A model generated the notes under the pieces. That model was given only the letters and a program-made list of their open reading frames with translations, was not told where the DNA came from and ran no database searches. A stretch of 18,197 bases of DNA from JACPTG01 sp964504135 (GTDB lineage Archaea; Nanobdellota; Nanobdellia; Woesearchaeales; UBA10216): NCBI GenBank assembly GCA_964504135.1, contig CAZDCW010000027.1:1-18197 (forward strand). The letters are read 5' to 3'. How positions within the stretch are numbered: position 1 is the stretch's first letter; each line of letters begins with the position of its first letter. Below are positions 6,017-14,039 of this stretch, one piece after another. The translations under genes were made by a program, and so were the position numbers.

Positions 6017-7192
6017 TCAGCCCGCCCTCATCCTGATTTTCAGGTCATTGATAATGTTCATGAATGACATGTATGCCTCGTATGGGCTGTCGTATGGGTT
6101 GAAGTACTTGTGCACGTCGCCGTCTGAAAACCATTTTGTGCACATGTAGTAGAAGTTGTCTGAGGTTTGCAGCTTTCGCCAGTCTTCCAGAAGCTTGTCG
6201 TCCTCCGCCTCCTTGACAGGCTGCTCAAGGTCGTAGAGCTGCTGTATCGCTGCTTTCTGCATGCTGTTTCCAAGCCAGGCGCTTGTGTCCCTTTCAATGT
6301 CTGCCCAGGAGATTGGGTTGTGTATGTCAAGCTCGTCCATGGCATTGTGCCTGGCAACTTCCGAGGGCGTGCTGAACCTGTTGTCAGGGTGCCTGAGCAG
6401 CTCTGCCGGCATGTGCCTGAGGAAGTCGAATATGCCTGTCTCCTGCCATTGGTGTTCGCCGAATGTTTCATAGTCCATGAAAAGGTTTACGCAGTTTCCG
6501 TTGCCGTTGACTGCGCTTATCCAGTTCGCGAATTTGCCTGAGGTCAGCGGCCATTCCTTCCAGCTTCTCTCTGAGAACCTGAAGGCTATGTCGTCAGACA
6601 GCCTGTAGTTCTTTAGCAAAAGCTTGATTTGGGAATTTTTTGGCCTGTAGACGAAGTTCGGGCTTCTCCACCCGAGCACATGGTCAGCTCCCTCGGCCAG
6701 CACTCCCTTATACCCCATTTTCTCTGCGTATGACGCAAGCTCATTGTTGTATATCAGCTCTGTGTTCCTGAATATCTTTGGTGCCTGCCTGAACAGCTTT
6801 TTTATCTTGTTGCTGTGCATAGTCACTTGCTCCCTGAACTCCTCTTTGGAGTAGAGGAATGCCAGTGAGTGGTAGTATGTTTCGTCCAGTATTTCCACTT
6901 TGCCTGTGGCTGCCAGCTTTTTGAACGAGGTAAGCACTTCAGGCGCGTATTGCTGGAACTGCTCAAGTGCTGTTCCTGAGAATGAGAAGCTCACCTTGAA
7001 TCCAGGATGCGTCTCCAGAAGCTCAAGCAGCAGCTGGTTCGCCGGCAGGTAGCATTTGGCAGCTACCTTTCTCATCACCTCGCCGTTTTTTGTATGGTCG
7101 AAATAGTCATGCGAGGTTCCTATTTCAAATACTGAATAGTTTCTTATCCTGTATGGCTGGTGGACCTGGAAGTACAGGCATACCTCTACCAC
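6017..7192 (-). CDS. GH57 family alpha-amylase-like glycoside hydrolase
   Basis: The 391-aa protein is a glycoside hydrolase family 57 enzyme acting on alpha-glucans. The N-terminus has the family signature CLYFQVHQPYR (residues 5-15). The likely nucleophile is E145 in RNTELIYNNELA and the acid/base is D240 in FMDYETFGEHQW. It resembles the alpha-amylase subgroup rather than the GH57 branching enzymes, which are longer and start with a different (HSHLPYV-type) motif. There is no signal peptide, so it acts in the cytoplasm. The start is GTG at 7192, directly abutting the TAA stop of the upstream glycosyltransferase at 7193-7195, so the two are co-transcribed and probably translationally coupled. 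Exact specificity (amylase or 4-alpha-glucanotransferase) cannot be told. Confidence 0.92.
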   Translation of the reverse strand: MVEVCLYFQVHQPYRIRNYSVFEIGTSHDYFDHTKNGEVMRKVAAKCYLPANQLLLELLETHPGFKVSFSFSGTALEQFQQYAPEVLTSFKKLAATGKVEILDETYYHSLAFLYSKEEFREQVTMHSNKIKKLFRQAPKIFRNTELIYNNELASYAEKMGYKGVLAEGADHVLGWRSPNFVYRPKNSQIKLLLKNYRLSDDIAFRFSERSWKEWPLTSGKFANWISAVNGNGNCVNLFMDYETFGEHQWQETGIFDFLRHMPAELLRHPDNRFSTPSEVARHNAMDELDIHNPISWADIERDTSAWLGNSMQKAAIQQLYDLEQPVKEAEDDKLLEDWRKLQTSDNFYYMCTKWFSDGDVHKYFNPYDSPYEAYMSFMNIINDLKIRMRAG

Positions 7193-8392
7193 TTAGCTCA
7201 CCCTGGCCTTGGCCAGCAGGCTGCTGTATATTCTCAAGCATTTTCTTGCTGCCTTATCCCAGCTTATCCCTGCAGCCTCCCTTTCGCCTTCTGCGCTCAT
7301 GCACTGGGAAAGCTCCTTGTACCTTAAAACTCCTATTATCTTGCTGGCAAGCTGGTTCGTGTCCCAGAAATCCACCTTCAGGCAGTGCTTCATTACTTCT
7401 GTAACTCCTGAATTTTTGCTTACTATGACCGGCGTCCTGTTTTTCTGGGCCTCAAGGGCTGTTATTCCGAATGGCTCGCTGACTGATGGCATTACGTAAA
7501 CGTCAGCCATCCTGTATAGCCTGTCCACGCCTTCGCCCTTGATGAAGCCTGTGAACAGCACCTTGTCCGCCAGTCCAAGTTCTGCCGCCTTGTTCATCAG
7601 CAGGCCCATCATGTCACCTGTCCCTGCCATTACAAACCTTGCGTCAGGCTCGTACTCTATTACTTTCTTGGCCGCGTGCAGGAAGTAATCCGGCCCTTTT
7701 TGGAGTGTCAGCCTGCCGAGGAACAGCACTATCTTGTGGTGCTTTCTTATTCCAAAGTCAAGCTCTGCCGGCGCAGGCGTCTGTTCAACTGCGTTGTGGA
7801 CAACATGGACTTTTGATGGCTCTGGCGCGTAGTGCTCCATGACTTTCTGCCTGGTGTAGCTGCTTACTGTGATTACAGCGTCAGCTTCCAGTATTCCTCT
7901 CCTTTCCATTTCCTGCACAGGCTGGTTTGCCGAGTGGCCTCCTGTCCTGTCGTATTCTGTTGCGTGCACGTGCACAACCAAAGGCCGGCCTGAAACCCTT
8001 TTCGCCCGGATTCCTGCCTCAAATGTCATCCAGTCATGGCAGTGTATTATGTCAAATTCCTCCTGCGATGCTATTTCCTCTGCCGCTAGCGCATATCTGT
8101 GGGTTTCCTCGAAGAGTGAGCTTCCATAGAGGCTTTTGTGGGGGCCTCTTGTTGAATGCGCATACTGCTCCGGAGTCAGGTATGGCCTAAGGGCTGAGCG
8201 GATTTTAATTACCCGTAAATTGGCATTTATTACCTTAAGGAAACTGGCGTCAGTCTCTTCTGTTGCCGTTGGCAGTACAAGCGTTATCTGCGCGCCCTGG
8301 CTTGAAAGCGCTTTGGTCAGCCCATAGCACGCTGTTCCCAGCCCTCCGCTGCTGTTTGGAGGAAACTCCCAGCCGAACATTAAGATTCTCAA
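7193..8392 (-). CDS. GT4/GT5-like glycogen synthase-type glycosyltransferase
   Basis: The 399-aa GT-B protein begins LMFGWEFPP followed by SGGLGTACYGLTKAL (residues 15-29), the donor/acceptor loop of starch and glycogen synthase-like enzymes. HCHDWMTFEAG (117-127), the FLGRLTLQKG nucleotide-binding segment (R227, K232) and the E-x7-E motif EPFGITALE (E306, E314) complete the active site. By family knowledge it transfers glucose from an NDP-glucose to an alpha-glucan. The start is TTG at 8392: it gives the usual N-terminus, and a GAGGT ribosome site precedes it. An ATG at 8380 would cut off the first beta-strand. It is first gene of an operon with GH57 and diverges from the GT3 synthase. A maltodextrin or sucrose-type GT4 is an alternative. 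Confidence 0.88.
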   Translation of the reverse strand: MRILMFGWEFPPNSSGGLGTACYGLTKALSSQGAQITLVLPTATEETDASFLKVINANLRVIKIRSALRPYLTPEQYAHSTRGPHKSLYGSSLFEETHRYALAAEEIASQEEFDIIHCHDWMTFEAGIRAKRVSGRPLVVHVHATEYDRTGGHSANQPVQEMERRGILEADAVITVSSYTRQKVMEHYAPEPSKVHVVHNAVEQTPAPAELDFGIRKHHKIVLFLGRLTLQKGPDYFLHAAKKVIEYEPDARFVMAGTGDMMGLLMNKAAELGLADKVLFTGFIKGEGVDRLYRMADVYVMPSVSEPFGITALEAQKNRTPVIVSKNSGVTEVMKHCLKVDFWDTNQLASKIIGVLRYKELSQCMSAEGEREAAGISWDKAARKCLRIYSSLLAKARVS

Positions 8393-8453
8393 AGTGGACC
8401 TCTTTTTCTGTTGTTATTGGATTATCCCATGCCTTTCAGATTCGCTTTTCTTT

Positions 8454-8526
8454 CTATTTAAACTTATTGCAAGGCCGCTTTCAGCGAGGTTAGTTCCACT
8501 TTGCAGTAGTGTTAAAGTTATTTAAA
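8454..8526. promoter_or_regulatory. Divergent promoters of the GT4 and GT3 operons
   Basis: The minus-strand TATA (GTTTAAATAG, 8454-8463) predicts a GT4 leader of about 40 nt. The plus-strand TATA (TTATTTAAA, 8518-8526) is centred 28 nt before the GT3 ATG at 8550, giving a leaderless message. CAAAGTGGA (8390-8398) and its inverse TCCACTTTG (8495-8503) bracket the GT4 promoter region; the second copy is 14 bp upstream of the GT3 TATA. They could be operator halves for joint control of both operons. Confidence 0.55.
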
Positions 8527-8549
8527 CCTCTTTCAGCCTTTTTCGTTCA

Positions 8550-10331
8550 ATGGATGCCGCATTTTCTGTGTTTGAGATTTCCTGGGAGGTTTGCAACAAG
8601 GTGGGCGGCATTTACACGGTTGTCAGGTCAAAAGCCGGGAGGATGATGGAAAATTACCAGGATTCCTATTTTGTCGTCGGCCCTTATTTTCCGAAGAAGG
8701 CCATTGGCGAGTTCTCTGAGAAGCCTGTCCCTGATTTTTTGAGGGAGGCTTTTGATTCCCTTAGGAAGGAGGGGCTGGTCTGTCACTATGGCACCTGGAT
8801 GGTGGAGGGCGAGCCGAACGCCATTCTGATTGACTTTGCAGGATTTACGGCACGGACCAATGACATAAAGCGCGAGCTCTGGGACTTGTTCAAGGTCGAT
8901 TCATTGGGCACGAATTATTTTGACTTTGACGAGCCGGTTGTCTGGGCTTACTCGAGCGGGCTGCTTGTTGAGCGCCTGTCAAAGGGCAGGAGGGTGATTG
9001 CCCACTTCCACGAGTGGCTTTCCGGAGCTGGCCTGCTTTACCTTAAGGCGAAGAATGCTGATGCCGCGACTGTATTTACCACCCACGCAACAACCATAGG
9101 CAGGTCAATGGCCTCTGCGGATATGGATTTGTACGGCCTTTTCGGAAAGGTGGACCCTGACAGGGAGGCTTACAGGCTGCATTGCCATCCAAAGCACCAG
9201 ACTGAAAAGGCGGCTGCCTTGCAGGCTGACGTTTTTACAACAGTCAGCGAGATAACAGGGATGGAGGCTTCGCATCTTCTTGGAAGGAAGCCTGATGTCA
9301 TCCTGCCAAACGGGCTTAATATTGACAAGTTCCCGACTTTTGATGACGCGTCCATAAAGCACAGCGTTTTCAGGTGGAGGCTTCATGAGTTCATCATGTA
9401 TTACTTCTTTCCCTACTACACATTTGACCTTGACAACTCCCTGGTTTATTTCCTGAGCGGAAGGTATGAGTTCCACGACAAGGGCGTGGATATTTTTATC
9501 AGGGCGCTGGCAAACCTTAATAACCGGCTTAAGCATGATAAGTCTGAGAAGACAGTCATTGCATTTTTCTGGATTCCAGGCAACATCAGGGCGATTAAGC
9601 CTGAGCTTGTAGAGGCCAGGACTTTCTACGAGGATTTGAAGGAGTCAATCGATTACTCCTCAGGCCATGTCAGGGAAAGGCTCCTTTACCTTTTCATTTC
9701 GCAGAGGAAGATTACTGATGAGGAGATTATTGGGAAGGATGTTATGCTTGAAATCAGGAGGAAGGTCAGCAGGCTTTACAGGAAAGGCAATCCCCCCCTT
9801 TCAACGCATGACCTGTATGACGAGGGCTCAGACCAGATTATTTCCTCGTTCAGGAGCCTTGGCCTCAACAATTCAAGGGAAGACCGGGTAAAGGTGGTCT
9901 TCTACCCGATTTACCTTACAGGCGCTGACAGGCTGCTTGACCTGAATTATTATGAAGCCATGCAGGGCGCTCACCTTGGCGTCTTTCCAAGCTATTATGA
10001 GCCTTGGGGTTATACTCCCCTTGAGGCAGGCGCTTTGGGCACTGCCTGCGTCACAACCGACCTGGCTGGGTTTGGGAGGTACATAGCAAAGGAATCCCAG
10101 AAGAAGAAGGAGCAGGGAATTTTTGTTATCCCGCGCCTTGGGAAATCTGAGGACGAGGTTGTGGTCAGCCTTTCAGACGTACTTTATGGGTACTCGCAGC
10201 TTTCAAAGGAGGACAGGATTAAGAACAAGATTGGCGCGCATCACCTGGCCAGCCATGCGGACTGGAAGAACTTTATTAAGTATTACTTGGATGCTCATAA
10301 GCTGGCAGCGCAGAAGAAATGGGGGAAGTAG
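8550..10331 (+). CDS. GT3 family glycogen synthase (eukaryote-type)
   Basis: The 593-aa protein belongs to glycosyltransferase family 3, the animal/fungal glycogen synthase family that extends alpha-1,4-glucan, usually from UDP-glucose. Evidence: the N-terminal signature EISWEVCNKVGGIYTVV (residues 9-25), HFHEWLSGAG, the VFTTHATTIGR segment, VILPNGLN, KGVDIFIRALA, and the E-x7-E catalytic motif YYEPWGYTPLEAG (E484, E492). It is shorter than yeast or human enzymes and ends soon after the catalytic domain, without the long phosphorylated C-terminal tail. The ATG at 8550 fits leaderless transcription. It heads an operon with galT (stop and start abutting at 10331/10332) and the debranching gene, and diverges from the GT4 synthase. 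Confidence 0.95.
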   Translation: MDAAFSVFEISWEVCNKVGGIYTVVRSKAGRMMENYQDSYFVVGPYFPKKAIGEFSEKPVPDFLREAFDSLRKEGLVCHYGTWMVEGEPNAILIDFAGFTARTNDIKRELWDLFKVDSLGTNYFDFDEPVVWAYSSGLLVERLSKGRRVIAHFHEWLSGAGLLYLKAKNADAATVFTTHATTIGRSMASADMDLYGLFGKVDPDREAYRLHCHPKHQTEKAAALQADVFTTVSEITGMEASHLLGRKPDVILPNGLNIDKFPTFDDASIKHSVFRWRLHEFIMYYFFPYYTFDLDNSLVYFLSGRYEFHDKGVDIFIRALANLNNRLKHDKSEKTVIAFFWIPGNIRAIKPELVEARTFYEDLKESIDYSSGHVRERLLYLFISQRKITDEEIIGKDVMLEIRRKVSRLYRKGNPPLSTHDLYDEGSDQIISSFRSLGLNNSREDRVKVVFYPIYLTGADRLLDLNYYEAMQGAHLGVFPSYYEPWGYTPLEAGALGTACVTTDLAGFGRYIAKESQKKKEQGIFVIPRLGKSEDEVVVSLSDVLYGYSQLSKEDRIKNKIGAHHLASHADWKNFIKYYLDAHKLAAQKKWGK

Positions 10332-11270
10332 ATGGAGCTCAGGAAGGACTACATACTTGACAGGTGGGTTTACCTTGCGAAGGGCAGGAAGGACAGGCCC
10401 AGGGAATTCAGCCATGATGAGGCCGTTGCCCAGGATAAAGCTTGTTTCTTCTGCCCTGGGAATGAGGCAATGACTCCGCTTGAGATTGGCCGCGTAAAAT
10501 CCGGGGACGGCTGGAGCATACGGTGGTTTCCGAACAAGTTTGCAGCCGTCGCCGAGGAGGGCAGCTTTGACGTGAAGACAGATAATACTTTTTTCACCTT
10601 TTCAGATGCCTATGGAAGGCATGAGATTGTTGTTGACACTCCTGTGCATGGAAGGCAGCTTTGGGATTTGGAGGTTGCTGACCTTGCAGCCCTCCTGGGA
10701 GTGTGGTGGCGGCGCATTCAGGAGCTGCATAATGTCCGGGGAGTCCGGTATGTAAGCGTTTTCAAGAATCATGGAATGGAAGGAGGCGCTTCTCTGGTGC
10801 ATTCGCATTCGCAGATTGCCACAACATCCATTGTTCCGCCAGCTGTTCTGGAAGAGTCATCTGCTGCCAGGAGCTTTGGCTCATGCGCTTATTGCAGGAT
10901 TGTTCAGGTTGAAAAAAGCAGCCTCAGGCGATGCTTTGAGTCAGAGTCCTTTGTTGCCTTTGCCCCATACGCATCCAGGTTTAATTATGAGGTATGGCTT
11001 TTTCCCAAGAGGCACGTCCGGCTTTTCTCAGACCTTTCGCAGGCTGAAGCAGGTGAGCTTGCAGGCGTCCTTAGGAATGTGCTGCTCAGGCTGAAGTCCA
11101 TAAATGCCCCATACAACATCATCGTCCATTATTCTCCAAGGGGTGATGACCTGCATGCCCATCTGGAGGTTCTGCCGAGGCTCAGCGTTTGGGCTGGCTT
11201 TGAGTTCACCAGCGGCGCTGTCATCAATACGGTTTCGCCTGAGGACGCCGCGGCTTTTTACAGGGGGTGA
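10332..11270 (+). CDS. galT: Galactose-1-phosphate uridylyltransferase family protein
   Basis: The 312-aa protein is a GalT-type member of the HIT superfamily, which exchanges UMP between a UDP-sugar and a sugar 1-phosphate through a uridylyl-histidine. The active site HSHSQ is at residues 157-161 (H159 the likely nucleophile by family analogy), and CFFC (38-41) plus CAYC (185-188) are seen. Typical segments WFPNKFAAV, GRHEIVV, VFKNHGMEGGASL and NYEVWLFPKRH are present. The ATG directly follows the GT3 stop, so the genes are translationally linked. In this setting it may make or exchange NDP-glucose for glycogen synthesis rather than metabolise galactose; some archaeal relatives use other nucleotides. 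No galactokinase or epimerase gene is in the window. Confidence 0.92.
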   Translation: MELRKDYILDRWVYLAKGRKDRPREFSHDEAVAQDKACFFCPGNEAMTPLEIGRVKSGDGWSIRWFPNKFAAVAEEGSFDVKTDNTFFTFSDAYGRHEIVVDTPVHGRQLWDLEVADLAALLGVWWRRIQELHNVRGVRYVSVFKNHGMEGGASLVHSHSQIATTSIVPPAVLEESSAARSFGSCAYCRIVQVEKSSLRRCFESESFVAFAPYASRFNYEVWLFPKRHVRLFSDLSQAEAGELAGVLRNVLLRLKSINAPYNIIVHYSPRGDDLHAHLEVLPRLSVWAGFEFTSGAVINTVSPEDAAAFYRG

Positions 11271-11276
11271 TTTGCC

Positions 11277-13070
11277 TTGGATGTTCAGCATGTGCTTGGC
11301 AGGCGTTATGTTAATGGCCATGCCGAGCCCGGCTCCTCTTTTATCCTTGCCAATGGCAAAGGCGGATTTTTGAACATTTCCTCAGAGCCTTTGAGCAAGT
11401 TTAACGGCCTGTTTGTTAATTACATGGGAAAGGTATTCAGGGTTATTGAGCACATCTCAATTGTAAATGCAGCCATTCCTTCAGGGCTTGTTAACAGGTT
11501 TTATTGCTTCGAGCGGCGCAGGCCGGGCCTTGCCGAGCGGTTTTTCATGCCAAAAGGGATTAACTCGGTTGTTTACGAGACCTCAGCCAAGATTTTTGCA
11601 GACATCTTCTTTGACATCAGGCGTGCTTATGACCTGAGGAGCTGGGGTAGGAATTACGTCGTTGAATTGCAGCCCGGAATGGCTGTTGTTGCATTCACCA
11701 AATCCACTCATTTTTTGGAGGACCTTTCGCATGGCGCAAGGGAATATTCCCTCTTTGTGGCTGTAAGGCATGACGGCTCTGCTGAGGCTTTGGATGAGTG
11801 GGTTTACAGGTCTTATCCTTCTGATGAGGCAAGGAGCAGCTATCCTTCCAGCAGGCACGTTTACAGGGGGCTGCGGCTGTCATGCAGGAAGGCAGTCTTT
11901 TCAGTTTCATGCGACAAGTCAGCCGCCATCGCAGAGGCAAATGCAGTCTTTTCCAAGGCTGCGCGTTTCAAGTCCCTTGAAGTTCGCTCTTTCGCCAGGT
12001 TCAGGTCCAATGACCTGGCCTATTCCTGCGCTTCGGCATCCTTGTATCGCCTTTTGACAGCTGATGGGATTCTTGCAGGCTACCCCTGGTTTTTCCAAGT
12101 TTGGAGCAGGGACGAGGCCATCAGCAGCAGGGCTTTGTCCCTTCTTGGATTTGGGAAGGAATCCAAAAGCATTCTTCTCAGGCAGCTTGCTGCTTTGAAG
12201 GCTGACGGACGAACCCCTAATATCTTCAGCGCAGCTTACTCCAGCGGCGATGGGCCTGCGCCGGTTGCCTGCGCTGACGGCGTTGGCTGGGTGTTCCTGA
12301 GGCTTGGAGGGCTTGCCCGGATGCTTACCCCTGCAGAACAGAAGGATGCTGCGGCAAAGCTTGAAGGCTGCATAGCCTCGCTGAGGCAGAATTATGAAAA
12401 ATCAGGCCTGATTTACAGCGGCCAGCTTGAAACATGGATGGACACGGCGGTTGCCGATGACACCAGGCAGGGCTTCAGGATTGAAATCCAGGCGCTGCAG
12501 CTTGCAATGTACAGGCTCGCCCTCAGGCTGACCGGAAAGAAGGAATACGAGTCCCTGGAAAATCAGCTTGCGGAAAAGGTCCGCTCTGGATTCTGGAATG
12601 ACAGAATCCTTGCTGACGGATTGGGTGATTTCACAGCAAGGCCAAACGCCTTTATCGCCGCCTATGTTTATCCTGAGCTTCTTTCAAAGGCTGAGTGGGG
12701 TGTTTGCTTTGAAAACCTGCTGAAGGAACTATGGCTTCCCTGGGGCGGGATTGCCACCATTAGCAGGTCCAGTCCGTTATTCAGGTCAAGGTATTCCGGA
12801 GAGCCTCCTTATAGCTATCACCGCGGCGACTCATGGTTCTGGATTAACAATCTGGCAGCGATTGTGATGCATAGGGTTGACAGGAGAAAGTTCAGGCCTT
12901 ACATCCAGTCCATTTTCCAGGCCAGCAGGAAGGACATCCTCTGGAAGGGCGCTGTCGGCTGCCATTCTGAGCTGAGTTCTGCAGAGGCTCAGCGTGCAGA
13001 GGGCTCGCTCTCCCAGGCTTGGAGTGCCGCTATGTTTATTGAGCTGTGCCATGAGCTTGGGAGGTGTTAA
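11277..13070 (+). CDS. Glycogen debranching enzyme (GH133, amylo-alpha-1,6-glucosidase)
   Basis: The 597-aa protein has the two-part layout of archaeal and bacterial glycogen debranching enzymes: an N-terminal beta domain (FILANGKGGFLN, residues 22-33) and a C-terminal (alpha/alpha)6 barrel. Barrel motifs: WFFQVWSRDEAIS (271-283), DGVGWVFLRLG, ETWMDT (385-390), the IEIQALQLAMYRL segment, ARPNAFIAAYVYPELLS (454-470), YHRGDSWFWIN, and GCHSELSSAEAQRAEGSLSQAW near the end as spaced family motifs. It hydrolyses alpha-1,6 branches of glycogen in the cytoplasm. The start is TTG at 11277; a GGTGA ribosome site (11266-11270) overlaps the galT stop codon six bases upstream, so the two are coupled. Its stop overlaps the converging toxin gene by 4 bp. 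Confidence 0.93.
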   Translation: MDVQHVLGRRYVNGHAEPGSSFILANGKGGFLNISSEPLSKFNGLFVNYMGKVFRVIEHISIVNAAIPSGLVNRFYCFERRRPGLAERFFMPKGINSVVYETSAKIFADIFFDIRRAYDLRSWGRNYVVELQPGMAVVAFTKSTHFLEDLSHGAREYSLFVAVRHDGSAEALDEWVYRSYPSDEARSSYPSSRHVYRGLRLSCRKAVFSVSCDKSAAIAEANAVFSKAARFKSLEVRSFARFRSNDLAYSCASASLYRLLTADGILAGYPWFFQVWSRDEAISSRALSLLGFGKESKSILLRQLAALKADGRTPNIFSAAYSSGDGPAPVACADGVGWVFLRLGGLARMLTPAEQKDAAAKLEGCIASLRQNYEKSGLIYSGQLETWMDTAVADDTRQGFRIEIQALQLAMYRLALRLTGKKEYESLENQLAEKVRSGFWNDRILADGLGDFTARPNAFIAAYVYPELLSKAEWGVCFENLLKELWLPWGGIATISRSSPLFRSRYSGEPPYSYHRGDSWFWINNLAAIVMHRVDRRKFRPYIQSIFQASRKDILWKGAVGCHSELSSAEAQRAEGSLSQAWSAAMFIELCHELGRC

Positions 13071-13450
13071 TAAGGAGGTTTTCTTATTTTGAGGCCCTGG
13101 ACTTTCTCATAGTCCTTTGCGTTTCTCGTAACGAGTTCTGCATTTTCATTTAAGGCTGTGCTTGCAATTATGGAGTCGGTAAGGCTTATGCCACATTCCC
13201 TTCTTAAATCCCCTGCCAGCAGTGCAATTTTGTTGTCCACCACTATTTTCCTGTGGAAAGACAATAATTCCAAAACCTCCTCCCGGTGCTCGCTTTTTGA
13301 GCAGGATTTTCCTGCTATAAGCTCGGCTTCTGTAATGGCAGAGAAGCAGGTAGCATCTTCCTTGTGTTTTAGTTCAAGGATAAAACCCTTGGCGGCTTTG
13401 ACACCTCTAAGTAAGTCTATGAAAACGTCACTGTCAATTACTACGGTCAT
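13067..13450 (-). CDS. vapC: VapC-like PIN-domain ribonuclease toxin
   Basis: This 127-aa PIN-domain protein is probably the toxin of a type II toxin-antitoxin pair; VapC enzymes are Mg-dependent RNases that cut tRNA or rRNA. Acidic residues typical of the active site are visible: D6 in VIDSDVFIDLL, E41 in ITEAELIAG, D92 in LTDSIIASTAL, and N110/D113 in LVTRNAKDYEKV. The length is typical. Its ATG overlaps the antitoxin stop codon by four bases (ATGA at 13447-13450), showing coupled translation after the antitoxin. Its own stop overlaps the stop of the debranching enzyme gene on the other strand. Sequence alone cannot show whether it is active. Confidence 0.92.
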   Translation of the reverse strand: MTVVIDSDVFIDLLRGVKAAKGFILELKHKEDATCFSAITEAELIAGKSCSKSEHREEVLELLSFHRKIVVDNKIALLAGDLRRECGISLTDSIIASTALNENAELVTRNAKDYEKVQGLKIRKPPY

Positions 13451-13701
13451 AATCCAAGCCTTTTCATTCTTCTTTCTGATTCTGCCCGCATTTTCCTCAC
13501 GTAACTGACCGAATCTTCCTTTATGTCAGCCCAAGTCCCAAATGCCTTCTCAACAGCCGTCTCGTACGAAAGCTTCTTAAGCCTGATTTCTCCGTCATCC
13601 ACGTTTACCAGTATATCATCACCTATGTTGATATCGATTATTTCCCTCACATCCCTCGGAATGGTAACCTGATAATTCCTCGTCACTTTTGTGATGGACA
13701 T
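13447..13701 (-). CDS. vapB: AbrB/SpoVT-type antitoxin (VapB-like)
   Basis: The 84-aa protein has an N-terminal swapped-hairpin AbrB DNA-binding domain (SITKVTRNYQVTIPRDVRE, then GDDILVNVDDGEIRLKKL) and a charged C-terminal tail (RKMRAESERRMKRLGL) likely to wrap around the toxin. I placed the start at 13701, where GGAGGAG lies directly upstream, rather than at an in-frame ATG 81 bases earlier. A TATA element (CTTAAATATT on the minus strand, 13748-13757) predicts a leader of about 25 nt. AbrB-type antitoxins usually repress their own promoter together with the toxin; that is family knowledge. The neighbour downstream is the PIN-domain toxin. Confidence 0.92.
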   Translation of the reverse strand: MSITKVTRNYQVTIPRDVREIIDINIGDDILVNVDDGEIRLKKLSYETAVEKAFGTWADIKEDSVSYVRKMRAESERRMKRLGL

Positions 13702-13747
13702 TTTCTCCTCCAATTCAGCTATACTATAAATTACTAGACATGCATAG

Positions 13748-13814
13748 TAATATTTAAGGCTTTGGTTTTGAAAATCCATCATTACTACTCTCCAATGGCG
13801 AAACTTTTTTAAAT
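13748..13814. promoter_or_regulatory. Divergent promoters of toxin-antitoxin and membrane-protein genes
   Basis: The minus-strand TATA (13748-13757) serves the antitoxin. On the plus strand TTTTTTAAAT (13805-13814) is centred about 26 nt before the ATG at 13836, predicting a leaderless message for the small membrane protein. Confidence 0.5.
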
Positions 13815-13835
13815 CCTTGTATTTTGGCCTATTGT

Positions 13836-14039
13836 ATGGGTATTAGGGATTATCTTTCAAGTAACCGGGAAAGGTTGCTTTATGAGGGCACTAGAGGACT
13901 GACCGCTGTAACTGTTGCCTTGACCGGGGTTGCATTTATGGCCCAAGGCTCTGTTAACATCGTTACTGCTTTGACAAATTTGACTGAACAGGAAAGCGTG
14001 CAGGATGTGGATGGAGATGGTATCTGGACTGGGTATTGA
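13836..14039 (+). CDS. Small single-helix membrane protein
   Basis: The 67-aa product begins MGIRDYLSSNRERLLYEG (charged, probably cytoplasmic), followed by one hydrophobic helix from about residue 22 to 45 (LTAVTVALTGVAFMAQG onward) and a short acidic tail with the calcium-loop-like run DVDGDG. A TTG 12 bases upstream could extend it by four residues, but the TATA box at 13805-13814 supports the ATG at 13836. I recognise no family. Six acidic residues in the tail might bind a metal, but one short DxDxDG-like stretch is weak evidence. It may form a transcription unit with the two frames downstream. Confidence 0.65.
   Translation: MGIRDYLSSNRERLLYEGTRGLTAVTVALTGVAFMAQGSVNIVTALTNLTEQESVQDVDGDGIWTGY

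Noticed and set aside
13988..14035. Upstream extension of the small overlapping frame or frameshifted continuation of the membrane protein
   Set aside because: The membrane protein ends with a normal stop after a complete helix, and the extension overlaps it without any start codon or homology to suggest a frameshift.
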